The notes under the pieces are model-generated. The model was not told where the DNA came from. It did no database searches and worked only from the letters and a program-made list of their open reading frames with translations. Shown in pieces: positions 34,866 to 46,460 of a stretch of 64,000 bases of DNA. How positions within the stretch are numbered: position 1 is the first letter of the stretch; every line of letters begins with the position of its first letter. The translations under genes were made by a program, and so were the position numbers. Origin of the DNA: Bromus sterilis (Eukaryota; Streptophyta; Magnoliopsida; Poales; Poaceae); contig OX465597.1 in NCBI GenBank assembly GCA_950022295.1, positions 185,503,016 to 185,567,015 on the forward strand, read 5' to 3'.

Positions 34866-36147
34866 TGAAAGTCCAAGTATGTGATCAGAGGGGGAGGGGG
34901 TGAATGATCACTTCAAATTTTTGCATGAAATTATGAAGTGAAGCATAACTTAGCAGCAGAAGAAATTCAACAGAAAGGTAATCAGTGAAGCAGAACTGGA
35001 TTGAAGAACAACAGAGCGAATCAAAAGCATCGAATCAATTGCATTGAATCAAATCACTGAAGCAATTGCTAAACTAAATGCAAGTGCGGAAAGTAAAAAG
35101 AACTCTTGACTCGGCGATGTTTGTTCGACCAGTTCACACTCTGCAAAGTGCTACGTCTGGTTGGAGGGACTTGTGATTGAACACAGGAGCTAACCTCTCT
35201 CGTCCGTATCTCCACTGCACCAATCTCCTTGAGCTTGGTCAGTTCTTCACTCGTGGTTGATTATTGAGGAAACCACCGAAACCTTTGACAAACTAGACTT
35301 CGAGGCGACAATAACTCTTCGCTCTCTAAAGAACAACTCTCTAACCGTCTAGGATAATTGCAGTTCTCCAAGATAAAAAGGCTAGCAAACTTCTTCCTAA
35401 GTCATAGTGAATCAACTCAGATCAATAGGACTTATACTTCGGTGGATGTGTTTTTGGTTTGCTTCGGTGGGGTTTCTCTCTTTCTTCACTGTCAGAAAAT
35501 ATTCTTGGAGCAGCCACCCGCCAATGAGGGTGGGGGTGGCGTATTTATAGGTGGCCATCCCTAGGTGCGAAATGTCTTAAATGACCCGATGCGACAGCTT
35601 GACACCTGTCCGCAACGGTCGGATTTCCAATCAAAGCGCAACTTTACTTGAGGAACAAGTAAGGCTGACTCACGGACTTGGTTATGCTTCAGGAGCCGAA
35701 AGAACAAAGTCTTCGCTGGTGAATCATTACCTAGTGCACATGAGATTTCTCATCTCTGTCTTCTCACAGGTTTAGATTCGATCTGAGTCTTTTCACCTAA
35801 ACCATCGGAGTACATTTACTATACCCCTCTTGATAGTACGGTTTTTCCTACGACTCAAAGAAGTGAAAAAGAACTATGCAAAAACTACTAAGTCTTGTGC
35901 CATCTTGGTCATCTCCTTCGATGAGACGTGCTTCAGGATTCCTCATCTTTTTGGGGGTCGACATCCGTGATGAGCTTCACTCCAGAGGATATGCTTCAGT
36001 AAATATGTAAATCTTCGTTGAAGCTTTATCACCAACCTAAAACTTCAGGAACCTAACCATCTGTTTTCCACTAGAAAACTTGTTAGTTCCTCTACTGTTC
36101 TGTCCAACAATATCCAAAACTCATGGGGGCATAACTTTGCCCTTACA
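34866..36147 (-). repeat. Element D 5' LTR
   Basis: It is 1282 bp, the partner of 21198-22478. On the minus strand it starts TGTAAGGGCAAAG and ends CTTTCA. By eye it differs from the 3' LTR at a few percent of positions. Confidence 0.95.
35542..35549 (-). promoter_or_regulatory. TATA box of element D 5' LTR
   Basis: The minus strand reads CCACCTATAAATACGCCACC, followed closely upstream by a CCTCATTGG CAAT-type motif. The same arrangement is in the 3' LTR. Confidence 0.6.
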
Positions 36148-36152
36148 AACGC

Positions 36153-37152
36153 GCTCGGGTCCCTGGTCGACGGTTGACCAGATATGGACTTTTTTTTCAA
36201 CGCGTTATTTTTTTTCCTATCTCCTCTCTCCTCACGAATGAGGCCAGCGGCCATGGGAACGCACAGCACGGGCAGCGGCTCGGGGTCGGCTCCGGAGGGC
36301 GGTCGGCGGCGCGGCGCCAAGGCGGCGGCAGCGGGGGCGCGCGGTGGCCGGGCGTGCAAGGGCGGCGGCGGCAGCGCGGGGGCTGGGGTGGCGGCGCGGC
36401 GGCACTACGGTGGAGGGGGCGGCGGGCTAGGAGGCGGTGACGGCGGGCTCGGCGGCGGGGCCGGCGCTGGGTGCTTACCGGCGGCGGAAACGCGAACTCC
36501 GGCGAACTTCCGGTGATGACGTCGGTGGCGGCAGGTCTCGGCGGATCGGGTCGGGCGGCGCTAACGGGTGAGGGCGAAAGCCTAGCCCGCGGGTCCGCAA
36601 GGAAATTTATAACCCGCCCCGGGCGATTTTTTTTTAATCCGATTCGAATACGACTGGGCGCAAAAAAAACAGAACAGGCCCATTAGGCCCAAAACAATTT
36701 TAGAAAAATAACGGATAATTATTTTTAATTTCCGTTTTCACCAAAACTTTAAAAATAATAAAATTGAATGTTTGGCATTATCAAAATATTCAATAAAAAT
36801 AAAAACTTTTGCAACTTATTTTTAAATACTTTTTAAATACTTTTCCCGCAATTTAAAAATACCAAAAACTCCAAAAAGGATTTTAAAATTTTCCGGAGCA
36901 TAAATCAATTCCCAAAATAATTTCAGAAATTATTTATAACCCCAAAGTAAATGTGAAATGCCTCCAAAAATATTTTAAACTAGTCTTCAACAATTTAAAA
37001 ATGGGGATAAGTCATTTTATATCCTCTCCAGCGAACTGTCATTCGTTGAAAAATGTTTAAACTATTTTTAAAACACCAGAAAAATGCGAAAGCAACATGA
37101 GATGCATAAGATGATCTATTAACATCCGAATTTAGAAAATTGGGATGTTACA
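36153..37152 (-). repeat. Element C 5' LTR, distal (promoter) part
   Basis: It continues 21197 after the D insertion and matches 16890-17935. It holds the TATA-like site (ATTTATAA, 36605-36612) and the G+C-rich leader. Element D lies between this promoter and C's gag, so C's transcription unit is cut. The GGC-rich block differs in length from the other LTR copy. Confidence 0.9.
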
Positions 37153-38215
37153 CAACTTCTCGTTCAACTCCTCGAAGGCTGACTGGCAAGCTGGTGACCA
37201 AGTGTACCGTTTGCCTTTGCACAACAATTCGGTCATTGGCTTTTCTATTTCGGAGAAATTCTGCACAAACCTCCTGCAATAACTGGCGAGGCCGAGAAAA
37301 CTCCTTACCTGCTTCACATTCTTCGGCGGAGCCCACTCTTGAATAGTGCGGACTCGCTCTGGATCAACCGCAATTCCCTCAGCGGAAATAACATGGCCCA
37401 GAAAATTGACTTTGTCCAGCCAAAACACACACTTGGAGAACTTGGCGTAATACCGGTGTTCTCTCAGCTTCTGCAGCACCAGGCGCAGATGTTCCTCATG
37501 TTCAGCCTCTGACTTGTAATAGACAAGAATGTCATCGAGGTAGAGGATCACAAACACATCAAGCCATTCTTGGAACAAATAGTTCATAACTCTCATGAAT
37601 GTTGGAGGGGCATTTGAAAAGCCGAAAGTCATGACTGTGAACTCATACAACCCATAACGTGTGCTGGACGCGGTCTTTGGAATGTCCTCTTCATGAACAC
37701 GGATTTGGTGATACCCCATCCTCAAGTCAAGCATGGAAAACACCTTAGCTCCATTCAACTGTTCGAACAGATCATTGATGCGGGGGTAGAGGGTATTTGT
37801 TCTTGATGGTTTTCTTGTTGATATCGTGATAGTCCTGGACCAAGCGGCTAGTACCATCTTTCTTCTGGACAAACAAAGATGGTGCACCCCAAGGGGAAGT
37901 GCTCGCGCGGATAAAATCGCCTTCCTCCAACTCTGTCAATTGCTTGTTGAGCTCAATAAAATCCTTTGAACACATCTTGTACGGATGCCGAGAAATCGGC
38001 TGGGTACCCGGCTCTAGCTCAATAACGAACTCAATAGCTCGAACTGGGGGAATTCCTGGCAACTCCTCTAGAAAGACGTCTGGGAACTCACAGACAAGTT
38101 TGAATTCTTCGAGCAAAGGAGGAACTCCTGCGTTCAAGGCGTACAACTGTGGTGCTCCTGCCATTGAGCCACAAGTGTACAAGACTTTTGCGCCTGAATC
38201 ATGTGTCAACTTCAC
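37153..38215 (-). pseudogene. Element A reverse transcriptase
   Basis: The segment starts after a TGA in the protease-RT junction and carries FPDVFLEELPGIPPVRAIEF, STSPWGAPSLFVQKKDG and LVQDYHDINKKTIKNKYPLP. A frameshift near 37780 follows, then INDLFEQLNGAKVFSMLDLR, the box VILYLDDILVY, LGHVISAEGI and FLGLASYCRRFVQNFS. The first active-site Asp (MLDLRMGYHQIRV) and YLDD are kept. The frame ends in FEELNEKL at the C insertion site, and the next residues (TTAPILTPPDESQPF) are read from 15313 downward. Confidence 0.92.
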
Positions 38216-39588
38216 GGATCTGGTCGGACAATCAATCTTGGCCTTGTACTTGACAAGTCAATCCATACCCAGAATGCCATCAATGACGGAACGAGGCAAG
38301 ACAACCAAGGACGAAGAAAAGATAACACCCTGGATACAAATCTCCACATCTGGGATACTGCCTGAGGACTGCATCCTCGATCCTGGAGAAGCAATTGCTA
38401 GAGGTGTAGGCAACCTCTCTCTTGGAAGGTCAAGGGACTTAGCAAAGGCATCGGACATGAAGGAATGGGAAGTTCTGGAATCGAACAAAACTGTCGCTGG
38501 AACTGAACACACAAGTAACCTACCAATCACGATCTCTGAAGACTGCTGATCATCTGTGAGCATCACGTTATTCACTCGAACTGCACGTGGTTGTGCCTTC
38601 ACCATCGCAGTGCTCGGAGTAGAGCGAGGTGGAGGCGGTGGGAGCCGAGCAAAGCGCGGGTCGGTGCAGTTGGGAGAAGTGTGCCCCGGCTCTCTGCACT
38701 TGTAGCAGATCACGCTTGACCTGGGCTGGTGCTGCAGCATGGGTGGCCTCGCGTGTGGTGGTGTAGAGAGAGGCCCCTGCTGAACTGGGACGGGAGGGCG
38801 GGCAAAAGTGCAGACAACTGCCCCCTCTGCTGGAACTGCTGCCTCTGCAGTGGCGCCTCTGAGACCCAAGTCTTTGCCTTCTTGTGGACCATCACTGCGG
38901 AGTTGTGCTCTCTCTGGCACTTCCTGTCTGCATCCCACTCTACTCTGGCTGACTCCTGGCGAATAGCCTGATCCACGAACTGCAAGAACAATGTGGGGTT
39001 GCACTGGGTGAGTGCGTACTTGATCTCTGTGTTGAGACCCCCACGGAATCTGGCAATGCGCTTGGCCTCTGTGCTGACCTCCTCCAGAGCGTACCTGGCG
39101 AGCCTGACGAAGGCCAGGTTGTACTCCTGAACTGACCTGTCACCCTGTCTCAGAGCCAAGAACTCCTCTCGCTTCCTGTCCATCAAGCCACTCGGAATAT
39201 GTGCTGATCTGAAGTCTGCGACGAAGTCTCCCCACGTGATGATAGCATCGCCCTTGTTGGCCTTGTAGGTATGGTACCAGCTGGCTGCTACACCCTGAAG
39301 CTGGAAGGAGGCGAAGGTGATGTAGTCAACTGGTCTGATGGTGTTTGCATTGAAGTGCTTCTTGATTTTTGTGATCCAATCATCCGCTTCCAGCGGGTCT
39401 CGAGCCTGGGAGAACCTGGGGGGTTTGATAGCAAGGAACTGCTGCAGAGTCGTGTACTGTGGTCGATCACACCTCTGGGCAGTCTGGTTCTGCAGCATCT
39501 GTAAGATCGCAGCTGTGCCTTGAGCCACTGCGGTCACAGCCTCCCCAAGGAGAGGGTTCTCTGGCGGCGACATGTTCGCTCTTTGCAT
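38216..39588 (-). pseudogene. Element A gag and protease
   Basis: The ATG at 39588 (MQRANMSPPENPLLGEAV) starts a capsid with EADDWITKIKKHFNAN, VAASWYHTYKA, FVADFRSAHIPSGLMDRKRE and LRQGDRSVQEYNLAFVRLAR. A frameshift near 38810 moves the rest to another frame, where a zinc knuckle CYKCREPGHTSPNC and an aspartic protease (VLFDSRTSHSFMSDAFAKSL, GILGMD) follow. The protease active site is DSR instead of DSG. A TGA at 38258-38260 follows GMD. The gene is clearly dead. Confidence 0.9.
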
Positions 39589-39871
39589 CCTGTATACAGG
39601 AACACTTATGAGAACATGGTAGAAACATCGATGAAACTAGGACTGGACGTTCGAGCGAGCTTTCTGGCTCGGCTCGTAGCTCGTCTCAGCTCGGCCCGTT
39701 ACAGCTCGGCCCGATAGCAAAAGTAGCGAGCCGAGTTGCTAAAAGGTGGCCCGATGGATGGCCGAGCCGAGCCCATTTTAATTTGGTCCAGCTCGGGCAA
39801 CTCACTCCCGGCCCAGCCGGCCAGCCCAGAAAAATCACACGGCATCGCATACATAGCGATATTGCGGCTAG

Positions 39872-40087
39872 GGTTTCACAGCGACCCTCTCCTTCTCTTC
39901 CAGTTTCCCCAATCCCGTGCGGTGCCTCTCCTTGGAACGGCGCCACGCCGCCGCCTCTCCCCATGCTCGACAGCGGCCATCTTTTCACGCCGTGAAGTTG
40001 GCCGGGACGACAGGAGGCGACGCCGTTCCCCTCCACACTGGACGCCGGCGGACGCGCCTCGCCTGGTTCCTCACCGAACGTGACGAG
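39872..40087 (+). other. Candidate first exon (5' UTR) in element F
   Basis: It begins with the plant-leader-like ctagggtttcacagcgaccc, is C+T-rich and then G+C-rich, and ends at a strong donor GACGAG/GTAAGC (40088). Either the leader of the lost transposase gene or a captured host exon. I cannot tell which. Confidence 0.4.
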
Positions 40088-40167
40088 GTAAGCTAGCTCC
40101 CATCCCTTCCTTCTTGCATATGTTATATGTACATGGATGATGGATCCAAGACAACTTGCAGAGAGAG

Positions 40168-41083
40168 TGATGAGGACATCTCTACTAATGTTACACCCAC
40201 ATCTTCACCAACTACACATAATGGACCAGTTACTAGACCACGTGCACGTCAACTAAATTATCAGGTACTTTCGTTTCTTGCAAATCCTTCTAATGTTCAT
40301 GAACATATGATGCTGCCTAAATTAGATACTTTTGTTTTGCTTATGAATGAAGGACCTAGCATGGACAAGAAGGACGGTCATTGGAGCGGGATCAAGCATG
40401 GAGAAGAACGTGCGCGCGCGGGAAAGAACAATGGAGCTTCCAGTGGGGATTTTCGCACTTTGAAGCCACCATAAGGCATGCATGAAGGCTTGGACGAAAT
40501 ACACGAGATGCCACTTCATTATTTTCGTCCAAGAGCAATTATAGGTGCTGCGTCACCTTAATATTGGGCTGGGCCCATGTAATTTCGAAATACCACATTA
40601 TAGGTTGTTTTTAGAGTCCGTATGTGTGGGGAAACCGAGTTAGGGTTGTTTTCGGACCCCACCTCCAAGGGGTCACGAAAATCCCCTCTGTTTCCCCATA
40701 TATACAGCCCTTAGAGCGTCGTTTAGACTTGGGTTTTAATTAGATATAAGTTAGCCATAGCCGCAACTTCGAGCTCTTCGTTTGTGTCATCCGACCAGGC
40801 CAAGACCTCATTGGAACCCCAACTTTCGTAATCATTCATCTTATATTCGCAATATCCAGATTGCAATTCTTAGTTCTTGCTTGTTCTTCGATTGCTTGCA
40901 GGAATTAGACCTTCGTGGTCAGGTTGATCGTGCATCCGCGGGATCAATAACCTCTCGGAGTTGGTTTAGCGATCGCTAAGGCGCAACGTCTTCGCACGTT
41001 CGTAGTCGGATCGTGAAAGTCGCCTCCACCATAATCGATCTCCACCATCTCATCGAAACATCGGGACACCTTCGCCTCTATCA
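40168..41083 (+). repeat. Element E 5' LTR
   Basis: The same 916-bp length as the solo LTR at 32634-33549 with few differences. It has a TATA box (tatatac, about 40699-40705). A 65-codon ORF on its minus strand (40322-40519) recurs in the solo LTR only because the LTR is copied. Confidence 0.92.
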
Positions 41084-42053
41084 AGTGGTATCAGATTTCC
41101 AGGTTGCTCGGTGAGATTTACCAGTTTTCGTAGTCTAGATTGGTTCTGTTCTTCATACCTACAGTCCACGCAAAAGCCAAAAAAAAAATTAGGGTTAGAT
41201 CATCACGTCCCAAAACAGTCCGAGCCTTTGTCCAGTTTTCTTTACAGTAGTTTGCTTTGTTGAATTTACGGTTGCATCGTTGTGTTGAGTTGCTGATCTT
41301 AGCGTCTAGTTCCCTTAGAGTTTCGAGTTCTGATCACAGTTTGTCACACCGCCGCCGCACAGTATTACGCCGCCACGTTTCCGCCAATCCGAGTCCAGAT
41401 ACACCACCACGTTCCGCCAAGTCGAGTCCATATAGAGCACCACGACCTACCAATCCGAGTTGAGTTCCATCACCCGTTCGGTTTGTCATCTCTCCGTGGC
41501 CAGATTAGTTTGAGTTGATTAGAGTCGGATTTCACCAATCTTTGTCGTACGTAGAAGAGGGTGATTTCCAAAAAAAAAAAAAAAGAGTCTGGCATGCTTT
41601 CCAGAGCAGTTTTTAGGCCAAAAATTTCGGGGGTAATTTTTTTTTTCGCCCATACGTTCCTTAGGTCCAGAAACTCATTTTGAGACGTTCGCCACCATAG
41701 TGATTTTTTCGCACTTTTTCAGCCACCGCAGTCCCGCATCGCAAAAAAAAAGAGCAAAAAAAAAAGAGAAAAAAAATATTCAGAGTGTGCTTCTCAGTTG
41801 ATTACGTGCTGCGCCGTACTTTCGTTGGTGTTTTAGGCTCGCGTCTCTAGTACGGTCTAGCCTAGGATCAGCACAGTACCGACGTTGAGTGTTTATTCAA
41901 CTTTGCATCTCTGTTTTGATTACTGTTGAGCTTTTTGCTACCATATTTGTCAAGCCTACCTACAGCTCCACATATATTCTACTTCGTGCGGTTGACACCT
42001 CCTGGCCATCGCTCTAACACATCTCTGAGAGTTTTGACCCGTTCGAGCGAGCT

Positions 42054-42349
42054 TCCGACCAGGCCAAGACCTCATAGGAACCCCAACTTTCGTAATCATT
42101 CATCTTATATTCGCAATATCCAGATTGCAATTCTTAGTTCTTGCTTGTTCTTCGATTGCTTGCAGGAATTAGACCTTCGTGGTCAGGTTGATCGTGCATC
42201 CGCGGGATCAATAACCTCTCGGAGTTGGTTTAGCGATCGCTAAGGCGCGCGACGTCTTCGCACGTTCGTAGTCGGATTGTGAAAGTCGCCTCCACCATAA
42301 TCGATCTCCACCATCTCATCGAAACATCGGGACACCTTCGCCTGTATCA
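42054..42349 (+). repeat. Element E 3' LTR remnant
   Basis: It matches 40790-41083 of the 5' LTR closely, including the terminal CTGTATCA. The first 620 bases of the LTR and the polypurine tract are absent. Confidence 0.88.
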
Positions 42350-42665
42350 GAGAGATAGAGAAATGATTTATGTTTGAGAAGGGTGACGTCCCAAGCTACT
42401 AGTTTAATCGATGGAGTAGCAGGTAGCAGCTAGTTTAAGCTAGCGGGTAGTTTTAGCAACTAGTTTAAAGCAGGTAGATGCATGAATCGATGGAGAACGT
42501 GCAAAAGTGTTGAGCTATTAGTTTAATCGATGCAGAACTTGCAGCCGTCTTGTGCTACTAGTTTAATCGACGTATTTTTTATTGCCATGTGCATAGCAAG
42601 TTAGCAACCATGCTACTCTATATTTATTAGATGATTGACTGGTTATTGTTTGCTGATATGTGCAG

Positions 42666-42761
42666 AGCCCCGCTGTCGCAAGAATGAACAAGGGGAAGGC
42701 CAAGATGAACGGGAAGGAGAAGGAGAAAGACAAGAGCTTGGATTCCATGTTAAATTGTTGA
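42666..42761 (+). pseudogene. Candidate second exon of the element F gene (25-codon ORF)
   Basis: An acceptor-like GATATGTGCAG ends at 42665 and the exon holds ATG at 42684 with a 25-residue Lys-rich ORF (MNKGKAKMNGKEKEKDKSLD) ending at TGA 42761. A polyadenylation-like aataataaaaaac lies at about 42918. With the donor at 40088 it would form an intron of about 2.6 kb in which E is inserted. Function unknown; probably a remnant of the deleted transposase gene or a captured fragment. Confidence 0.35.
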
Positions 42762-43128
42762 TGTTGTGCTTTGTTTAGCTGTCATCAGTCATCACTCTAT
42801 TTTGCTTTGCAAAAGAGTTTTTGTCCAAATTTCGAAGGAAATGCTGTCCAAATTTCAAAGGAAGTGTTGTCATCATACTCCATTTTTTTAGACTATATGT
42901 ATTGTATTTGTTTGAAAATAATAAAAAACAAGCTCCCATGCAACTTCTATAGCTCCCAGGGACAAACAGTAGTGGCTCATCAGCAAGCCAGCTCGGTCTG
43001 AGCCGAGCCAGTGAGCCAAGAGAGCCGAGCCCACCATACATGGCTCGTTGGCCCAGCGAGCCGAGCCTGGCTCGGCTCGTTTTTGGGCGAGCTGAACTCT
43101 GGCTCGGCTCGGCTCGTGTCCAGCCCTA

Positions 43129-43664
43129 CTCACGAGGTATGAGGAAGCCGAAGGCTGAAAATCCACCAAGGTTAACCCAGAAAGTCGAAAGCTAGGTGCT
43201 ACTTGAATCCCAAACCGAGATCATACAAATCCAAGATAATAATCTACTAGCGAGCACACAACAATATATACGAGTGGTTGAAGACCTAAACGTTGAGACA
43301 TCTGCCCTGAGCGTCCCGCCGAAGCGGTCTCCTATAGGGGGAGGAACCACATCCGGAGGATGCCAACGATCCCTGTATAGGATTTTCACCTGAGGTACAC
43401 CGTAAGCGAGGTGGAGCTGTCAACCCCAAGTGGCGGCTCAGTGTTCTCAACGTACGCCAACCCTTCTCTTCGCTAGCAAAAAATTATAGAGGAATCGAAG
43501 CCTGATGTAAACGAGAACCTAGATTTGTTTTGAAAGGGGATAAGTTGGAGAGAGAAAAACAACGTTTCACTTCCTCACGGAAAAGGAGTGGGAGGGTGGG
43601 GTAAGAAGAAAAAGATAGAGTTCCGACGCTCCGATTTTTCCTTAATAACTACAAGATAGTCCTT
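43129..43664 (-). other. Element A 5' leader between PBS and gag
   Basis: This belongs to A (continuing 39589-39637 after removing F). Minus-strand reading shows no gag-like ORF. Short ORFs here (for instance 43192-43389) have no recognisable motif. Confidence 0.6.
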
Positions 43665-43675
43665 CTCTGATACCA
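43665..43675 (-). other. Element A primer binding site (tRNA-Met type)
   Basis: The minus strand reads TTGGTATCAGAG three bases inside the 5' LTR. Confidence 0.82.
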
Positions 43676-46380
43676 AGTTGTAAGGCCCCCGATGCGGTGC
43701 TAACTCAAGTTGGTCGCTTTCGCGTCCCTCTCGAGTTAGTAGCGCATAAAAGGCCACCGACTCACGACACTCGCACTCGTGTCGCTGCCGGAATCTCGAC
43801 AACAGATATAAGAACAAAGAACTTTATACTAAGACATAAATATATAGAGTCCAGGGCATACATCGCCGCTGGTATTTATTACATCATCTCAGAGGTCCAT
43901 AGACCCAACAGTACATCATGCAACAAGCGGAAGACAATCACGACCGAGTACGGTCAAAATCCAAATGGCCCTAAAGAGGTCTACACATAAGCAAGTCCAC
44001 CCACGGATTGTCGAAACCCAACTATAGGATCTACTGAGCGAAGTCGTCCTCATCATCATCCTCCGGGGGCACCTCCACGAAGTAACGTCCGGTGCTCGGG
44101 TCGAGGTAGTAGTCAACTGCAGCGGCCGATCAGGCAAAACAGTAAAAGAACAAAAGAAAACCAGGGGTGAGATTATATCATTACAGGATAACTAACTTCG
44201 TACGGTAAGTCAAAGTATTTGGAAAGGTTGCAGATACACTAGCATATATGGTGGCTATCGTTCTATTAGAGTAGAGGAAAGATCCAAGAAATGCACGTGA
44301 CATCGTGTCATAAGTCTGCTATCCACCTACTTAAGGCAACCATAACACAACCTTGATCTTCTCTCCGTCCCCCTGGACAAAGAAAAGCAGCCAAGGCACG
44401 CACACGGTAGGCAAGTTTTAATTATGATCCAAATTGATGTTATTCTATGAACAAGGAGTAGGTCTCAAGTCGTCCATAACCGTGGACACGACTTTTTGAA
44501 GAGATTTAACCCTGCAGAGGTGTACCAACTGCCCATCATACGCTTCGCATGTACGCCCGGTTTCCACTTGGCTAGGTAAACGCCTGAAACTCCGGAACGT
44601 CGGAGTCCCTCTAACTAACAACGCACAACTCCGGGTGGCCCCCGGTGAGTCGACACCCAACTCAAAAGCTGTCCACGCTCTCGAATCGGCTTCTACCATA
44701 TGACTCGGGTTTGGATAGCCGGTTAAATTATCATATGAGATCGGGTCCTCAGCCGGTCAAGTTGGGCCAGCCAAGGAACATGTCCTCCTGGCCTGGGTGG
44801 TTTGTAAACAACTAAGCTACCACCAGCACACACACGTTGCAAATGTAAATCAGCTCGGGCCACCAGTACAATTGTACGAAGCTAGGTAGGTAAGACAAGG
44901 GGGCCCCATAGGACCCCACACACGATTAGGCACGCTCGTCAAGAAACACAATACCCGGAACTCGGGACCTAGGTGACTCAAATGGAACAAAACTCGGAAC
45001 AGCCCGGTCTCCCATCCTTCGTTAAATATAAATTAACATCATAATAATAAATATCAACCAACTTCTTTAATAACACGATATCCCAACCATAGTATAGGGT
45101 AAAGCAGCAAGCTTTCCCTACTCATACTAAGCAATGGCTGAGCAGCGGTAACTTAGCAATACAATGTTTTGCTGGGATGTGGGGATCATGGCTGTTTAGT
45201 TATTGATTGTGGCATAAGCAAGGTGGATAGGTTCAAAAAATCGTTCTAGATTACAGCTAGGCAGGTAGGCAGAAAGGTATCAAGTAATGGTATAAATCTT
45301 CCCCTTTCCTGGGTAATCGGTCGACGGAACAGACGTAGCAGGGTCCTCGGGCTCGGTGTCGGAAACCTCCACGTAAGTATCCTCGGCAGTCTCAGGTGAT
45401 ACCGTAAGGTACAGGCAAGAAAAGAACACAAGTAAACATCGGGACCAACCATTCTCAAGCTTGGATGAGATGATCAAGTTTAATAGACATGGTGCGACCC
45501 TATCTAGTCAAATTTAAATGGAGGTGTTGACGACACGTCAACAACTTCATATGAAATTACTAATATTTTTATGGCTTTGGTCATAGCCTTAATTTTGGTG
45601 TAAATAACATGGCAACATGGCATGGCATGGCATGAAAGAATAACAACAATTAACAATAATAAGCATCGTGAAATAATTATCGATTCCGGAGACGGAGGAA
45701 TGCGTCGGTGAAATTGACACCAAGGGAGTATCAAAGGAAGGGCACATGGGGTGCAAGATGGTTGATCATGTGGCAAGATGGAGCATCGAAAGGATGCATG
45801 GGCGTGCCAACTTGTGGGACCCAAACAAGATCAAAGTATGACAAGGGGAGAAAATGATACAAGACAAGGTCACATGTGGGTGCCACTCCCCTCCACATTG
45901 TTCCAATTTTTACGTAGCTCAAACATAACAGCTGAGGTGACCATGTTGATTAGTAGATTTCTCTACCCCAATTTGATATATGACATGACTCAAGTCGAAA
46001 AAGCAAACACAGTTTGCAAATTCGGAAGAACCGAAGGGCCTTGATGCAAATTGCCAACACCTCAATATTTTAAGGCTCAATCATGCAAAATGGACCTCAC
46101 CATGAGGCTCACTGAATTGAGCTACCCCAAATTGATATAATGCATGAAGCATTTTGAACAGGGGCTCAAACAGGAGTGAATTTGAACTCAAATTCAATTA
46201 AAAACAAACAGAAAGAAAAGTAAATAAAAAAGGGAGAGAGCCCCTCTGGGCTGTCTTCAGCCAGGAACTGGGCCCAGCACCGCGGCCTGCTCTTCCGAGC
46301 GCACACGGCAAAGAGAGAAAAAATTGTGCTGAGCCCAACTCCTACATTGGAACAAAAAGGAACAAAAGGATGGGTTTTTG

Positions 46381-46460
46381 CTCCAGCGGGAGCTCGAACC
46401 CGAGACCTCCTGGATACAACCCAGGGCGCCACACCACTGCAATACTAAACCGCCTAGCGA
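46381..46460 (-). other. tRNA-like sequence inside the A LTR (5' copy)
   Basis: Identical to 2562-2640. It is upstream of A's gag but downstream of the LTR TATA box, so it would be in the leader RNA. Stems are imperfect; not called as a functional tRNA. Confidence 0.35.

Larger units (their letters stand above)
21198..36147 (-). mobile_element. Element D: Maximus/SIRE-like Ty1/copia retrotransposon inserted in C's 5' LTR
   Basis: LTRs at 21198-22478 (1281 bp) and 34866-36147 (1282 bp) flank a minus-strand element of about 14 kb once the 916-bp solo LTR is removed. The target duplication aacgc is exact. Order is gag, protease, integrase, reverse transcriptase and RNase H, the copia order, followed by a very long extra ORF. 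Size, PBS (TTGGTATTAGAGC) and the extra 3' ORF fit the Maximus/SIRE lineage. Each gene has a few stops or frameshifts, but catalytic motifs are mostly kept, so decay is recent. Confidence 0.93.
15319..37152 (-). mobile_element. Element C: gag-only Ty3/gypsy element inserted in A's pol
   Basis: Both ends are defined: the plus strand starts TGTAACTACCC at 15319 and ends GGGATGTTACA at 37152. The 5-bp target duplication caact is exact (15314-15318 and 37153-37157), and A's reading frame continues across it. The own length is about 6.9 kb once D is removed: 3' LTR 15319-17935, a 1.7-kb internal region and a 5' LTR split in two by D. The internal region holds gag only, between a tRNA-Met-type PBS and a polypurine tract. 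It is therefore a non-autonomous element that must have relied on enzymes from a relative. Confidence 0.92.
40168..42349 (+). mobile_element. Element E: internally deleted LTR retrotransposon inside F
   Basis: 5' LTR 40168-41083 (916 bp), PBS (tggtatcaga) at 41086-41095, a short internal region without ORFs and a 3' LTR reduced to its last 296 bases (42054-42349). The 5-bp duplication gagag is exact (40163-40167 and 42350-42354). The internal region (41084-42053) has A and T runs (15 A's near 41571) and no gag or pol. The 3' LTR is fused to internal sequence at tccgacc (42054), which means that the missing part was removed by a deletion. Superfamily cannot be decided without pol. Confidence 0.88.
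39638..43128. mobile_element. Element F: hAT-like DNA transposon in A's leader
   Basis: The ends are imperfect inverted repeats: left taggactggac, right (complement) tagggctggac, each followed by subterminal runs of the palindrome-forming motif gagccgagc / gctcggctc, which is typical of plant hAT elements. An 8-bp target duplication is not visible (flanks gatgaaac and ctcacgag), so it may have decayed or my ends may be off by a few bases. It holds a non-coding first exon, an exon with a short Lys-rich ORF, and retrotransposon E. No transposase or BED/dimerisation domain remains. Confidence 0.6.

Noticed and set aside
40322..40519. 65-codon minus-strand ORF found twice (also 32788-32985)
   Set aside because: Both are the same position of the E LTR, so the repetition reflects LTR copying, not gene conservation.
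39630..43136. 8-bp target duplication for hAT-like F
   Set aside because: The flanking 8-mers gatgaaac and ctcacgag do not match in any nearby register, so none is claimed.
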